64,000 bases of DNA from JBBROS01 sp963792675. GTDB taxonomy: Bacteria > Pseudomonadota > Alphaproteobacteria > Acetobacterales > Acetobacteraceae. Positions 17,816 to 27,439 of the stretch are shown here, piece after piece. Position numbers and translations under genes: made by a program. Numbering within the stretch: the first letter of the stretch is position 1; each line of letters starts with the position of its first letter. Under the pieces are notes generated by a model, which did no database searches, was not told where the DNA came from, and worked only from the letters and a program-made list of their open reading frames with translations. The DNA lies in contig CAWBWT010000002.1 in assembly GCA_963792675.1 (NCBI GenBank), forward strand, positions 3,782,001-3,846,000. The letters are read 5' to 3'.

Positions 17816-18853
17816 TTGGCCGGCCGACGCTACGTTTCATCGACCGAAGTGGCCCGGCTCGCGGGAGTGTCGCAATCGGCGGTCTCGCGCACCTTCACCC
17901 CAGGCGCGAGCGTGTCGGCTGCCACCCGCGAGAAGGTACTCAACGCGGCCCGCGCGCTCGGTTACCGGCCCAACTTCCTGCCGCAAGCCTTGATGTCGAA
18001 CCGCTCGCGGCTGGTGGCGGTCGCGGTCGGCGCGGTGACGAACCCGTTCTACGCCGCGGTGCTGGAGCAGTTCACCACCGCGCTGCAGGACGCCGGGCAG
18101 CAGGTCGTGCTGATCCAGCTCGACAGCGACTATGCGCTCGACGCGGTGATCGACCGGATCGCCGGCTACCGGGTGGATGCGCTGGTCAGCGCCTTGACTG
18201 TGTTGTCGGCGGCCACCGCGCGGGCGCTCGCGGACCTCCGTATCCCGGTGGTGTGCTTCAACGGGCGGATCCGCGCGCCTTGGGTGTCCTCGGTCTCGCT
18301 CGACAACCTGGCCGCCGGCGCCGCCGCTGCCGACCACCTGCTTGACGCCGGCGGCCGCCGCTTCGCCTTCCTCGGCGGTCCGCCCGACAGCCCCGCAGCG
18401 GCGGACCGGCAGGACGGCTTCATCCGCCAACTCCACCGTATCCGGCAGGACGCGCCGCTCGTGCTGCCCGGCGACTTTTCCTATGGGGCCGGCCTGGCAG
18501 CGGCGGAGCGGCTGGTCCGCTCCGCCCCGCTTCCCGACGCGGTCGCCTGCGCCAATGACCTGATGGCGCTCGGGCTGCTCGACGGGCTGCGCCGCGCCGG
18601 CCTGCACGCGCCCGGCGACATGCTGGTGCTGGGCTACGACAACATCGGCATCGACGCCTGGGCGCCCTACGAGCTGACGAGCTTCGACCAGGACGTGCCG
18701 GACATGATCCGCCGCACGCTGCGGCTCATCCTCGACGAGAGCGCCGCCGCCGAGGCCAGGCGCGGCGTGCTCGAAACCGTGCCGGCGCGGCTGCTGGTCC
18801 GGCGCACCACGGCGCCGGGTGCGAGGCTTCCAGGGCGGGAAGGGCCGCGGTAA
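17816..18853 (+). CDS. LacI-family transcriptional regulator
   Basis: A 345-residue repressor. The HTH is at residues 8-30 (SSTEVARLAGVSQSAVSRTF), followed by the hinge helix region GYRPNFLPQALMSNRS and a periplasmic-binding-protein-like effector domain (AVAVGAVTNPFYAAVLEQF; GYDNIGIDAW; ELTSFDQD). The start is TTG at 17816 with AGGAGG nine bases upstream. The flavin monooxygenase begins 29 bases after its stop, so the two are probably cotranscribed. Likely effector: a small sugar-like or organic-acid substrate handled by the locus, not identifiable here. Confidence 0.93.
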   Translation: MAGRRYVSSTEVARLAGVSQSAVSRTFTPGASVSAATREKVLNAARALGYRPNFLPQALMSNRSRLVAVAVGAVTNPFYAAVLEQFTTALQDAGQQVVLIQLDSDYALDAVIDRIAGYRVDALVSALTVLSAATARALADLRIPVVCFNGRIRAPWVSSVSLDNLAAGAAAADHLLDAGGRRFAFLGGPPDSPAAADRQDGFIRQLHRIRQDAPLVLPGDFSYGAGLAAAERLVRSAPLPDAVACANDLMALGLLDGLRRAGLHAPGDMLVLGYDNIGIDAWAPYELTSFDQDVPDMIRRTLRLILDESAAAEARRGVLETVPARLLVRRTTAPGARLPGREGPR

Positions 18854-18882
18854 AACCCGGCACAACCCACGCAGGTGAGCGG

Positions 18883-20235
18883 ATGGACGACACGGACGGC
18901 GCCGCCCCGGGCGGACGGCAGATGCACCTGGGCGCGTTCCTGTTCAACCTGGGCAACCACATCGCCGCATGGCGCCACCCGGACACCCCGCCGGCCGGGC
19001 TGCTCGACCTCGGCTTCTACGCGGGCTTGGCGCAGACCGCCGAGCGCGGCTGCTTCGACTTCGTGTTCTTCTCCGACGGGGTCGGCATCAACGACACCTA
19101 CCCCGAAGTGGTCGGTCACACTGTCACGGTCCGCCCGGAGCCGACCACCTTGCTGGGCGCCTTGGCCGCGGTGACCCGCCGCATCGGCCTGGCCGCGACC
19201 GTGTCGACCACGTTCCACGAGCCGTACGCCGTGGCCCGCAGCTTCGCCACCCTCGACCATCTGAGCGGCGGCCGAGCGGCGATCAACATCGTCACCTCCT
19301 CCACCGAGCAGGAAGCGCGCAATCACGGCCGCGCGCCGCTGCTCGACCACGCCGCCCGCTACCGGCGCGCCGCCGAGTTCGTCGACGTGCTGCGCGGCTT
19401 GTGGGACAGCTGGGAAGACGGCGCCATCGCCGCAAACCAGGACACCGGACGCTTTGCCGACCCGGCGCGGGTGCACCACCTCGACCACGACGGCGCCTTC
19501 TTCTCGGTGCGCGGCCCGCTCAACGTGCCGCGGCCGCCGCAGGGCCACCCCGTGCTGATCCAGGCCGGGACCTCGGGCGACGGGCAGGCCCTGGCGGCCG
19601 GCGTCGCCGACCTCGTGTTCACCGTCAACACGGACCTCGCGGCGGCCCAAACCCGCGCCGCCGGCCTGCGCGCGGCGGCCGAGCGCGCCGGACGTGGAGC
19701 GGGTGCGCCGAAGATCCTGCCCGGACTGATGCCGGTGGTCGGCCGCACCCGGGCCGACGCGCAGGCGAGCTACGACCGGCTGCAGGCGCTGACCCCGCCC
19801 GAACTCGCGATCCCTTATCTGTCCGACCTGGTGCAGCACGACCTTTCAGGTTTCCCGCCCGGCGGCCCGCTGCCGGAGCTGCCGGCGATGCAGGGCGAGG
19901 TCGGCCGGCTGGAGATGATCCGCGGCCTCGGCCGGGACGGGCTGACCCTGGGCGCGATCGCGCATCGCATGCTGCTGGCGCGCGGCCATTGGACGCTGGT
20001 CGGCACCGCCCCCGACATCGCCGACGAGATGGAGCGCTGGTTCACCGGCGGCGCCTGCGACGGCTTCAACATCCTCGCTCCGTTCCACCCGGGCGGGCTC
20101 GAGCTGTTCGTCGACCTCGTCGTCCCCGAGCTGCAGCATCGCGGCCTGTTCCGCCGGGCCTATACCGGGATGAACTTGCGCGACCACCTCGGGCTGGCTC
20201 GGCCCCCCAACCGGTTCGGCGCCGGCCGCGCCTGA
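18883..20235 (+). CDS. LLM-class flavin-dependent monooxygenase (NtaA/SnaA/DszA type)
   Basis: A 450-residue TIM-barrel enzyme of the bacterial luciferase superfamily, NtaA/SnaA/SoxA branch. It has LGAFLFNLGNHIAAWRHP at the N-terminus, FDFVFFSDGVG, the family stretch VSTTFHEPYAVARSFATLDHLSGGRAAIN and VLIQAGTSGDGQALA. Members oxidise nitrilotriacetate, EDTA, dibenzothiophene sulfone, alkanes or similar compounds using FMNH2 from a separate reductase. No flavin reductase gene is adjacent. The start has AGGTGAG four bases upstream. Downstream are DUF3311 and an SSS symporter, suggesting import and oxidation of one substrate. Confidence 0.93.
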   Translation: MDDTDGAAPGGRQMHLGAFLFNLGNHIAAWRHPDTPPAGLLDLGFYAGLAQTAERGCFDFVFFSDGVGINDTYPEVVGHTVTVRPEPTTLLGALAAVTRRIGLAATVSTTFHEPYAVARSFATLDHLSGGRAAINIVTSSTEQEARNHGRAPLLDHAARYRRAAEFVDVLRGLWDSWEDGAIAANQDTGRFADPARVHHLDHDGAFFSVRGPLNVPRPPQGHPVLIQAGTSGDGQALAAGVADLVFTVNTDLAAAQTRAAGLRAAAERAGRGAGAPKILPGLMPVVGRTRADAQASYDRLQALTPPELAIPYLSDLVQHDLSGFPPGGPLPELPAMQGEVGRLEMIRGLGRDGLTLGAIAHRMLLARGHWTLVGTAPDIADEMERWFTGGACDGFNILAPFHPGGLELFVDLVVPELQHRGLFRRAYTGMNLRDHLGLARPPNRFGAGRA

Positions 20236-20314
20236 TCGCGCCTCCGTGCGCTTGACCGCCCATCCACCCTGGCTTTTGCTCGACGGCAACGGCGAATGCG
20301 GGAGGATAGGGCCG

Positions 20315-20503
20315 ATGTGGATATTGTTGCTGGTGCCGTTCATCGGCCTGCTCTGGGTGTCGTCCTACAACATCGCCGAGCCCAGCCTGTTCGGCTTCCC
20401 GTTCTTCTATTGGTACCAGCTCGCCTGGGTCCCGGTGACGGCGTTTCTGACCTGGCTGGTCTACCGCAACACCCCGCACCCGGATGAAGGGAGCCGGCCG
20501 TGA
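20315..20503 (+). CDS. DUF3311 small membrane protein
   Basis: 62 residues with two membrane spans (WILLLVPFIGLLWVSSYN; YQLAWVPVTAFLTWLVY). DUF3311 proteins regularly precede MctP-like sodium/solute symporters and are thought to be small accessory subunits. GGGAGGA lies upstream of the ATG at 20315. Its stop overlaps the GTG start of the symporter by three bases (GTGA), so the pair is coupled. Confidence 0.88.
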   Translation: MWILLLVPFIGLLWVSSYNIAEPSLFGFPFFYWYQLAWVPVTAFLTWLVYRNTPHPDEGSRP

Positions 20504-21999
20504 CCGTGTTCGGCGGGGAGGTGGACTGGACCGCGCTGTCGGTGTTCGCCGGGTTCTTTCTGCTGGTGACGGTGATGGGCTTCTTCGCCTCACGCTGGCG
20601 CCGGGCCGACGACGCCGCGCATCTGGACGAATGGGGGCTGGGCGGCCGCAACTTCGGCACCTGGATCACCTGGTTCCTGGTCGGCGGCGACTTCTACACC
20701 GCCTACACCGTGATCGCCGTCCCGGCGCTGGTCTACGCGGTCGGCGCTTACGGCTTCTTCGCCCTGCCCTACACCATCATCGTGTATCCGATCGTGTTCC
20801 TGGTCATGCCGCTGCTATGGCAAGCCGCGCATGCGGGCGGCTACGTGACGGCCGCCGATGTGGTCTACGGCCGCTACGGCTCACGCGGGCTCGAGCTGGC
20901 AGTCGCGATGACCGGGCTGCTCGCCACCATGCCGTATATCGCGCTGCAGCTCGTGGGCATGGAGGTGGTGATCAAGGCGCTCGGCCTGCAGGGCGAGCTG
21001 CCGCTGATCGCCGCGTTCTTGATCCTCGCCTTCTACACCTACTCGTCCGGGTTGCGGGCGCCGGCGCTGATCGCCTTCGTCAAGGACGTGATGATCTACG
21101 TCGTGGTGCTGGCGGCCGTGGCGCTGATCCCGGCCAAGCTCGGCGGCTACGGCGCGGTATTCGCCGCCGCCGACGCCGCGTTCAAGGCCAAGGGCTCGGG
21201 CGGCCTGCTGCTGACCCCGGCGCAGATACTGCCCTATGCCACGCTGGCACTCGGCTCGGCGCTCGCCGCGTTCATGTATCCGCATACCCTGACCGGTATT
21301 TTCGCGTCCGGCTCGGCGCAGACCATCCGCAAAAATGCGGTGCTGCTGCCGGCCTACACCTTGCTGCTCGGGTTGATTGCGCTGCTCGGCTACATGGGCC
21401 ACGCCGCCGGCTTGAAGGTGGCGACGCCGAACGACGTGGTGCCGGCGCTGTTCAAGGCGCTATTTTCCCCGTGGTTCGCCGGGTTTGCCTTCGCCGCGAT
21501 CGCCATCGGCGCCTTGGTTCCGGCGGCGGTGATGTCGATCGGCGCCGCCAACCTGTTCACTCGCAACGTCTGGAAAGCCTACATCGACCCGGCCGTCACC
21601 CCGGCGGGCGAGGCCCGCGTCGCCAAGCTCACCAGCCTGGTGGTCAAGCTGGGCGCGTTGGCGTTCATCCTGTTCGCACCCGTGCAGTACGCGCTCGACC
21701 TGCAGCTGCTTGGGGGCCTGTGGATCCTGCAGACCTTCCCGGCGGTGGTGTTCGGCCTTTATTCGCGCTGGTTCCGCGCCACGCCGCTGCTGCTCGGCTG
21801 GGCGGTGGGCTTCCTCGGCGGCAGCTACCTGACATGGACCGACGGCTTGAAGCCGCTGCACGCGATCAGCTTCGGCGGCACGACCTACACGATCTATGTC
21901 GGCCTGATCGCGGTGGTGCTGAACATCGCCGTTGCCACGGTCGCGAACCTGGTGCTGCCGCGCACGGCGCTCGCCGGCGCCGCCGACGCCCGCGGCTGA
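20500..21999 (+). CDS. Sodium/solute symporter, SSS family (MctP-like)
   Basis: A 499-residue permease with about 13 predicted spans. It contains GGRNFGTWITWFLVGGDFYTAY near residues 45-65, as in monocarboxylate permease MctP and related symporters, and a YPHTLTGIFASGSA segment. It should import a small organic anion with Na+ or H+. GTG start overlapping DUF3311. The cluster with the LacI regulator and the LLM monooxygenase suggests the transported compound is the oxidation substrate. Convergent with the next gene, 7 bases apart. Confidence 0.92.
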   Translation: MTVFGGEVDWTALSVFAGFFLLVTVMGFFASRWRRADDAAHLDEWGLGGRNFGTWITWFLVGGDFYTAYTVIAVPALVYAVGAYGFFALPYTIIVYPIVFLVMPLLWQAAHAGGYVTAADVVYGRYGSRGLELAVAMTGLLATMPYIALQLVGMEVVIKALGLQGELPLIAAFLILAFYTYSSGLRAPALIAFVKDVMIYVVVLAAVALIPAKLGGYGAVFAAADAAFKAKGSGGLLLTPAQILPYATLALGSALAAFMYPHTLTGIFASGSAQTIRKNAVLLPAYTLLLGLIALLGYMGHAAGLKVATPNDVVPALFKALFSPWFAGFAFAAIAIGALVPAAVMSIGAANLFTRNVWKAYIDPAVTPAGEARVAKLTSLVVKLGALAFILFAPVQYALDLQLLGGLWILQTFPAVVFGLYSRWFRATPLLLGWAVGFLGGSYLTWTDGLKPLHAISFGGTTYTIYVGLIAVVLNIAVATVANLVLPRTALAGAADARG

Positions 22000-22006
22000 G
22001 GCGGGC

Positions 22007-22828
22007 TCAGCGCCGCGGCAGGAACACGTCCACGCCGCGGCGACGCGCAGACGGCCGGGCGACCTGGTTGTCGATCTGCCAGGTGTAGCCCATGCCGCCA
22101 AGCTCGTTGCCGAGGCGGCGGGCGAGCGCGTGGTCCTCCTCGGCGTAGAACCGCACGGTCGCGCGCGGCACCGGCGCCGCCGCGTCGCCGGCTTCGACCT
22201 GGTCGGGCGCCAGTCCGGCCCGCGTCGCCAGCTGCTGCGCAAGCGCCTTGCCGTCGTCCGGACCGGCCGGATGCACGGTGACCACCACCCGATCACGCGC
22301 GTCCGCAGGCTTGCGATCGGCGTCGGCGGGCTTCGGCTCGGGTGGCGAGGGCTTGTCGCCGCCGCCGGGCCGCGCGGTGCCGGCCCCAGCGGCAGGTGCA
22401 GGCACGGGCAACGGCGAGGGCGTAGGTGGGGGTGTGGGTGTGGCGGCCGGTGACGGCGTGCGGTTGGCCACCTGGGGCGGTGGTGCTGGCGGCGCCGCGA
22501 CCGGCGCCGGCCGGGGCGGCGGTTCGGGATCGGCAACGTAAGCGCCCGCAAAGAACGGGGGCGCCGCCGCCGCATCGAGTTCGGCCGGGCCGCCAACGGG
22601 TCGCTGGCGCTGCGGTAGCGGCCCCAATTGCTCGAGCACGCCGACGCCGACGCCGACAAGCACCAGGATCGCGAGCCAGGAATACAGCAGCGGCCGCCAG
22701 CGCGCCCGCCCGCCCGAGCGCCGAACCGCCCGCTCGGCCATCGACGCGTCCAGCTCGAACACGTCGCGGTCCGCGGGCCGGGCGCTGGGGATGCGGAGGG
22801 CATACCGGATGTCGTCGCTGTCTGCCAT
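22007..22828 (-). CDS. Proline-rich single-span membrane protein with LytR-C-like tail
   Basis: 273 residues. A cytoplasmic head of about 45 residues, one membrane span (LLYSWLAILVLVGVGVGVL, about 47-66), then roughly 110 residues rich in Pro/Ala, then a compact C-terminal domain of about 90 residues (ATVRFYAEEDHALARRLGNE; RRGVDVFLP). The tail resembles the LytR C-terminal type domain found in alphaproteobacterial envelope proteins. The ATG at 22828 has GGGGAGG upstream. A periplasm-spanning linker to the cell wall is inferred. Function unknown. Confidence 0.7.
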   Translation of the reverse strand: MADSDDIRYALRIPSARPADRDVFELDASMAERAVRRSGGRARWRPLLYSWLAILVLVGVGVGVLEQLGPLPQRQRPVGGPAELDAAAAPPFFAGAYVADPEPPPRPAPVAAPPAPPPQVANRTPSPAATPTPPPTPSPLPVPAPAAGAGTARPGGGDKPSPPEPKPADADRKPADARDRVVVTVHPAGPDDGKALAQQLATRAGLAPDQVEAGDAAAPVPRATVRFYAEEDHALARRLGNELGGMGYTWQIDNQVARPSARRRGVDVFLPRR

Positions 22829-23144
22829 CTGCACCTCCCCTCGCCCGGATCGAAGCCGTGCGGTTTGCGGCGGGGCGGCAACGCTTGCGTCCGCCCTCGG
22901 GCCGGCGGCGGAGTTGCCCGCCCGGTTCGCGGCCGCCCGTCTGTCGCATCCCGGATGCCGTGTCAAACGGCCGGGCGAGCGATCGCCGTCATGCAGGGAT
23001 TTACGCCTGACCAGCCTGAGCGCTCCCGTCAGGCATGACGCGCCGACCCGGCGGAGGGCACCCGGCGTTCCGGGCAGACACTCAGCAGGTGGCGCGCCCG
23101 TTCGGACTCCTCGTCTGAAGCGGGGCGTCCCTTTCCAGAGGAAA
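22829..23144. other. Gene-free stretch between membrane protein and tRNA
   Basis: 316 bases with no credible gene on either strand. It holds one perfect 7-base inverted repeat, GCCTGAC...GTCAGGC at 23005-23034 with a 16-base loop, about 110 bases beyond the tRNA 3' end. No T-run follows. The part next to 22828 should contain the promoter of the proline-rich protein, but no convincing -35/-10 was seen. Confidence 0.5.
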
Positions 23145-23221
23145 TGGCGCGCCCTGAGGGATTCGAACCCCCGACATGCGGATTAGAAGGCCGCCGCTCT
23201 ATCCAACTGAGCTAAGGGCGC
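23145..23221 (-). tRNA. tRNA-Arg (anticodon UCU)
   Basis: A 77-base cloverleaf including an encoded CCA end. The acceptor arm GCGCCCT pairs with AGGGCGC. The D arm contains AGCTCAGTTGGATAGAGC. The anticodon loop CTTCTAA reads TCT. The T arm has GGGGGTTCGAATCCC, and the discriminator is G. It decodes AGA, a rare codon in this G+C-rich genome. No integrase or duplicated 3' end is visible beside it. Confidence 0.96.
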
Positions 23222-23240
23222 ATTGGGGGCGGTTATAGCG

Positions 23241-23777
23241 TCAGGCGATGATGGCCGCCATCGCTGCCTCGATGCTGCGGAAGAAGCTGTCCGCGTAGGT
23301 GTGGCCGCAGTGCAGCTCGAACTCCTCGAGCCGGTGCCGCAAGACGACGATGCTGAGATGCGCCACCTCCACCCGGGCGCAGCGCCCGCTGCCGAACCGC
23401 TCGGGATGCAGGTCGAGCGGCAACAGCAGCCGCAGGCGGGTCGACACGCCCAACCCCGACAAACGGACGCCAAGCCCACCTTCCGGCTCGTCCAGCAGCG
23501 TGGCGAGCGAACCGAGCGGCGCCAGTTCCACCCGCAGCGGTACGTCGCCCGCGTTCCGCAGCGCCGTCACCCGATACGGCTCGACACGCGCCAGCAGCAA
23601 GCCCTCCGTTTCGGTGAAGCGGCCGAACCGCGGCAGGTGCAGCCCCATGCCGGCCAAGGCCGTCGCGAGTGCGGGCTCGGCCTCGGGCCGCAACTCGAGC
23701 GTCAACGCACTCCGTTCTATCCGCTCGATCAGGGTCGCACTCCGTACAGCGCGGAGCCGCTCGCCCTCGCTCCGCAC
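23241..23777 (-). CDS. Hypothetical protein, 178 residues
   Basis: An open frame with good codon use; no family recognised. It looks soluble with mixed alpha/beta content and no membrane span. The N-terminal half (ERSALTLELRPEAEP; LPRFGRFTETEGLLLARVEPYRV) vaguely recalls sarcosine-oxidase-gamma/YgfZ-like folds, but that is too weak to name. The C-terminal part is FELHCGHTYADSFFRSIEAAMAA. It starts at 23777 and stands alone downstream of DUF2945 (99 bases between them). Confidence 0.55.
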   Translation of the reverse strand: MRSEGERLRAVRSATLIERIERSALTLELRPEAEPALATALAGMGLHLPRFGRFTETEGLLLARVEPYRVTALRNAGDVPLRVELAPLGSLATLLDEPEGGLGVRLSGLGVSTRLRLLLPLDLHPERFGSGRCARVEVAHLSIVVLRHRLEEFELHCGHTYADSFFRSIEAAMAAIIA

Positions 23778-23876
23778 CTACCGCCCCGACCCCCGTGCCG
23801 GATGCATCACGGCACGCTATTCCCAGCGTTTTCACGCCCGTTCCGAGCCGTTCACGGCAGCGCCGGCAAGCGCGGC

Positions 23877-24086
23877 TCACCGCCGCTTCAGCTCCTCGGG
23901 CTTGTGCACCGCCTCGGCCCCGGTCTTGTCGCTCTTGACCAGCACCTGCGGCGCATCCTTGGTGGCCTTGGCGACGTGGCTTTTGACCTTCGTCGTCGAT
24001 GTCACGACCTTCTCGACGGTGCCGTGCGTGCCGCCTTGCGACGTGCCCCAGCTCACCTTGTCGCCCTTCTTCGGCAGTTTCGTCAT
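23877..24086 (-). CDS. DUF2945 (hypervirulence-associated TUDOR-like) protein
   Basis: 69 residues, very basic. The start MTKLPKKGDKVSWGTSQGGTH with TVEKVV, KVKSHVAKA and PQVLVKSDKTG is the full DUF2945 pattern, a small SH3/TUDOR-like barrel domain. The ATG is at 24086. The longer open frame upstream is not real, because it runs antiparallel through the CDF coding space. Function is unknown in bacteria. Confidence 0.85.
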   Translation of the reverse strand: MTKLPKKGDKVSWGTSQGGTHGTVEKVVTSTTKVKSHVAKATKDAPQVLVKSDKTGAEAVHKPEELKRR

Positions 24087-24136
24087 CGCCTCGCCTCCGC
24101 TGTCGTCGGCGCACAACGTCGACCGGTGCTGCCGGT

Positions 24137-25131
<995 letters not shown>

Positions 25132-25330
25132 CAACTCCTCCCTTCAGGTCGCTTCGGCCCCGGCCGCACCCCACGCCACCCCACGCCGCCTGCGCGGCCG
25201 AGTCGTGTGCACAGGATGCCGCCTTTGTAGAGCGGCTCGCCTCCCGTGCCATCCTTCAACACACGGGCTTGATCTCCCGCCGCGCCGCATGCCATCGACA
25301 TGGGCGCGCGCCGCCGCATCGGGAGACCGC

Positions 25331-26403
25331 TTGGCCAGCTACATCCTCCGCCGTCTCCTGCTGCTGGTACCCACCCTGCTCGGCATCATCGCCATCAACT
25401 TCGCCGTCGTGCAGTTCGCGCCCGGCGGCCCGGTCGAGCAAGCCATGGCGGAGGCCCGGGCCGGCGGCGCCGGGGTCGACTCGACCGCGCGGATCACCGG
25501 CGCCACCAGCGACAGCGGCGGCTACCGCGGCGCGACGCGGGCTGGATGCAAAGCAGATCGAGGCGCTGAAGAAGGTCGTTCGGCTTCGACAAGCCGGCGC
25601 CGGAGCGATTCGTGCTGATGGTGCGCGACTACCTGTCATTCGACTTCGGCCGCTCGTTCTTCCGCGACAGCACGCGTGATCGGGCTGATCGGCGCAGAAG
25701 CTGCCGGTCAGCCTGTCGCTCGGGCTGTGGTCGACCTTGCTGGTCTACCTCATCAGCATCCCGCTCGGCATCCGCAAGGCGGTGCGCAACGGCACCGCCT
25801 TCGACGTCGCGACCTCCGCCGTCGTGCTGGTCGCCTACGCGATCCCGGCCTTCCTGTTCGCGATCATGCTCGTCGTGCTGTTCGCCGGCGGCAGCTATCT
25901 GCAGATCGTTTCCACTGCGCGGCCTGACCAGCTCCGGCGCCGAAGCCTGGTCCTGGCCGGCGCGGGTCGCCGACTATGCCTGGCACATCGTGCTGCCTAC
26001 CGTGGCGCTGGTGGCCGGCGGGTTTGCCGGGCTGACGATCCTGACCAAGAACTGCTTCCTCGAGGAAATCCGCAAGCAGTACGTGCTGACCGCCCGGGCC
26101 AAGGGCGCCGGCGAGCAGCGGGTGCTGTACGGCCACGTGTTCCGCAACGCCATGCTGCTGATCGTCGCCGGCTTCCCGGCGGCCTTCATCGGCATCCTGT
26201 TCAGTTCGGCGCTGCTGGTCGAGATCGTGTTCTCGCTCGACGGGCTCGGCCTGCTCGGCTTCGAGAGCGCGCTGCGCCGCGACTACCCGGTGATGTTCGG
26301 CACGCTCTATATCTTCACCTTGCTGGGCCTGGTGATGCAGATCGTCGGCGACCTGCTCTACACCGTGGTCGATCCGCGCATCGACTTCGAGGCGCGCAAG
26401 TGA
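25331..26403 (+). CDS. yejB: Microcin C/oligopeptide ABC transporter permease YejB (five frameshifts)
   Basis: An inner-membrane permease of about 355 residues. The start is TTG at 25331 with GGGAG five to six bases upstream, giving ASYILRRLLLLVPTLLGI and AVVQFAPGGPVEQ, as in YejB. Later segments are SFDFGRSFF, LLVYLISIPLGI and NCFLEEIRKQYVLTARAKG (the ATPase-coupling loop), ending VVDPRIDFEARK. These lie in shifting frames. Single extra bases near 25535, 25578, 25675, 25691 and 25908 account for all breaks. Its stop overlaps yejE (GTGA). No yejA binding-protein gene is adjacent. Confidence 0.85.
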
Positions 26404-27408
26404 CGCCGATCACCCGGCGCCGGCTCGCGGTATTCCGTGCCCATCGGCGCGGCTGGTGGTCGCTGATCGTGTTCACGGTGCTGTTCGTGATCTGCCTGTT
26501 CGCCGAGTTCGTCGCCAACGACCGGCCGTTGCTGGTCCGCTTCCACGGCCAATTCTTCGTCCCCGTTTTGCGCGACTATTCCGAGGACGCGTTCGGCGAC
26601 GACCTGCTGCCGACGGAGGCCGACTTCACCGACCCCAGCTTGCAGCAGCACATCCAAGCCGATGGCTGGATCGTCTGGCCGCCGCTGCGCTTCCGCCACG
26701 ACACGCTGGTCAAGGACCTGCCGGCGCCCTCGCCGCCGTCCTGGGAACACCCGCTCGGCACCGACGACAGTCGCGCGACGTGCTGGCCCGCGTCATCTAC
26801 GGATTCCGCATCAGCGTGCTGTTCGGCTTCACGCTGTCCGCTGGTGTCATCGGTGATCGGCATCGCCGCCGGCGCCGTGCAGGGGTTCTATGGCGGCCTG
26901 GTGGATCTGCTGTTCCAGCGCTTCATCGAGATCTGGTCCGGCATGCCGCAGCTCTTTTTGCTCATCATCCTCGGCAGCATCCTCGTCCCGAGCTTCTGGA
27001 TCCTGCTCGGCTTTCTCCTGCTGTTCTCCTGGATGACGCTGACCGGCGTCGTGCGCGCCGAGTTCCTGCGCGGCCGCAACCTCGATTACGTCCGCGCCGC
27101 CCGCGCGCTGGGCGTCGCGCAACAGCGCCATCATGGCCCGGCACATCCTGCCCAACGCGCTGGTGGCAGTGCTGAGCTTCCTGCCGTTTACCCTTTCCGG
27201 CTCGGTCACGGTGCTCGCCAGCCTCGACTTCCTCGGCTTCGGCCTGCCGCCGGGCTCGCCGTCGCTCGGCGAGCTGGTGAGCCAGGGCAAGAACAATCTG
27301 CAGGCGCCCTGGCTCGGCATCACCGCCTTCGTCGTGCTGGGCGGGCTGCTGACGCTGCTGATCTTCATTGGCGAGGCCGTGCGCGACGCCTTCGACCCCC
27401 GCCTTTGA
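26400..27408 (+). CDS. yejE: Microcin C/oligopeptide ABC transporter permease YejE (three frameshifts)
   Basis: About 335 residues. The long periplasmic insert after the first span is the YejE hallmark: FVANDRPLLVRFHGQFF, YSEDAFGDDLLPTEADF and DGWIVWPPLRF, then EHPLGTDD. The coupling loop includes LDYVRAARALGVA. Frame breaks: a missing base near 26768, an extra G near 26840 and an extra C near 27120. Correcting them gives SRDVLARVIYGFRISVLFGF and NSAIMARHILPNAL. GTG start overlapping the yejB stop. Confidence 0.87.
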
Positions 27409-27439
27409 CTGGTCCCTTTGACCCGAACGGGCTGCACCG

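Noticed and set aside
23145..23221. tRNA-Arg as an integration site for a genomic island
   Set aside because: No integrase, no duplicated tRNA 3' end and no change in gene type on either side.
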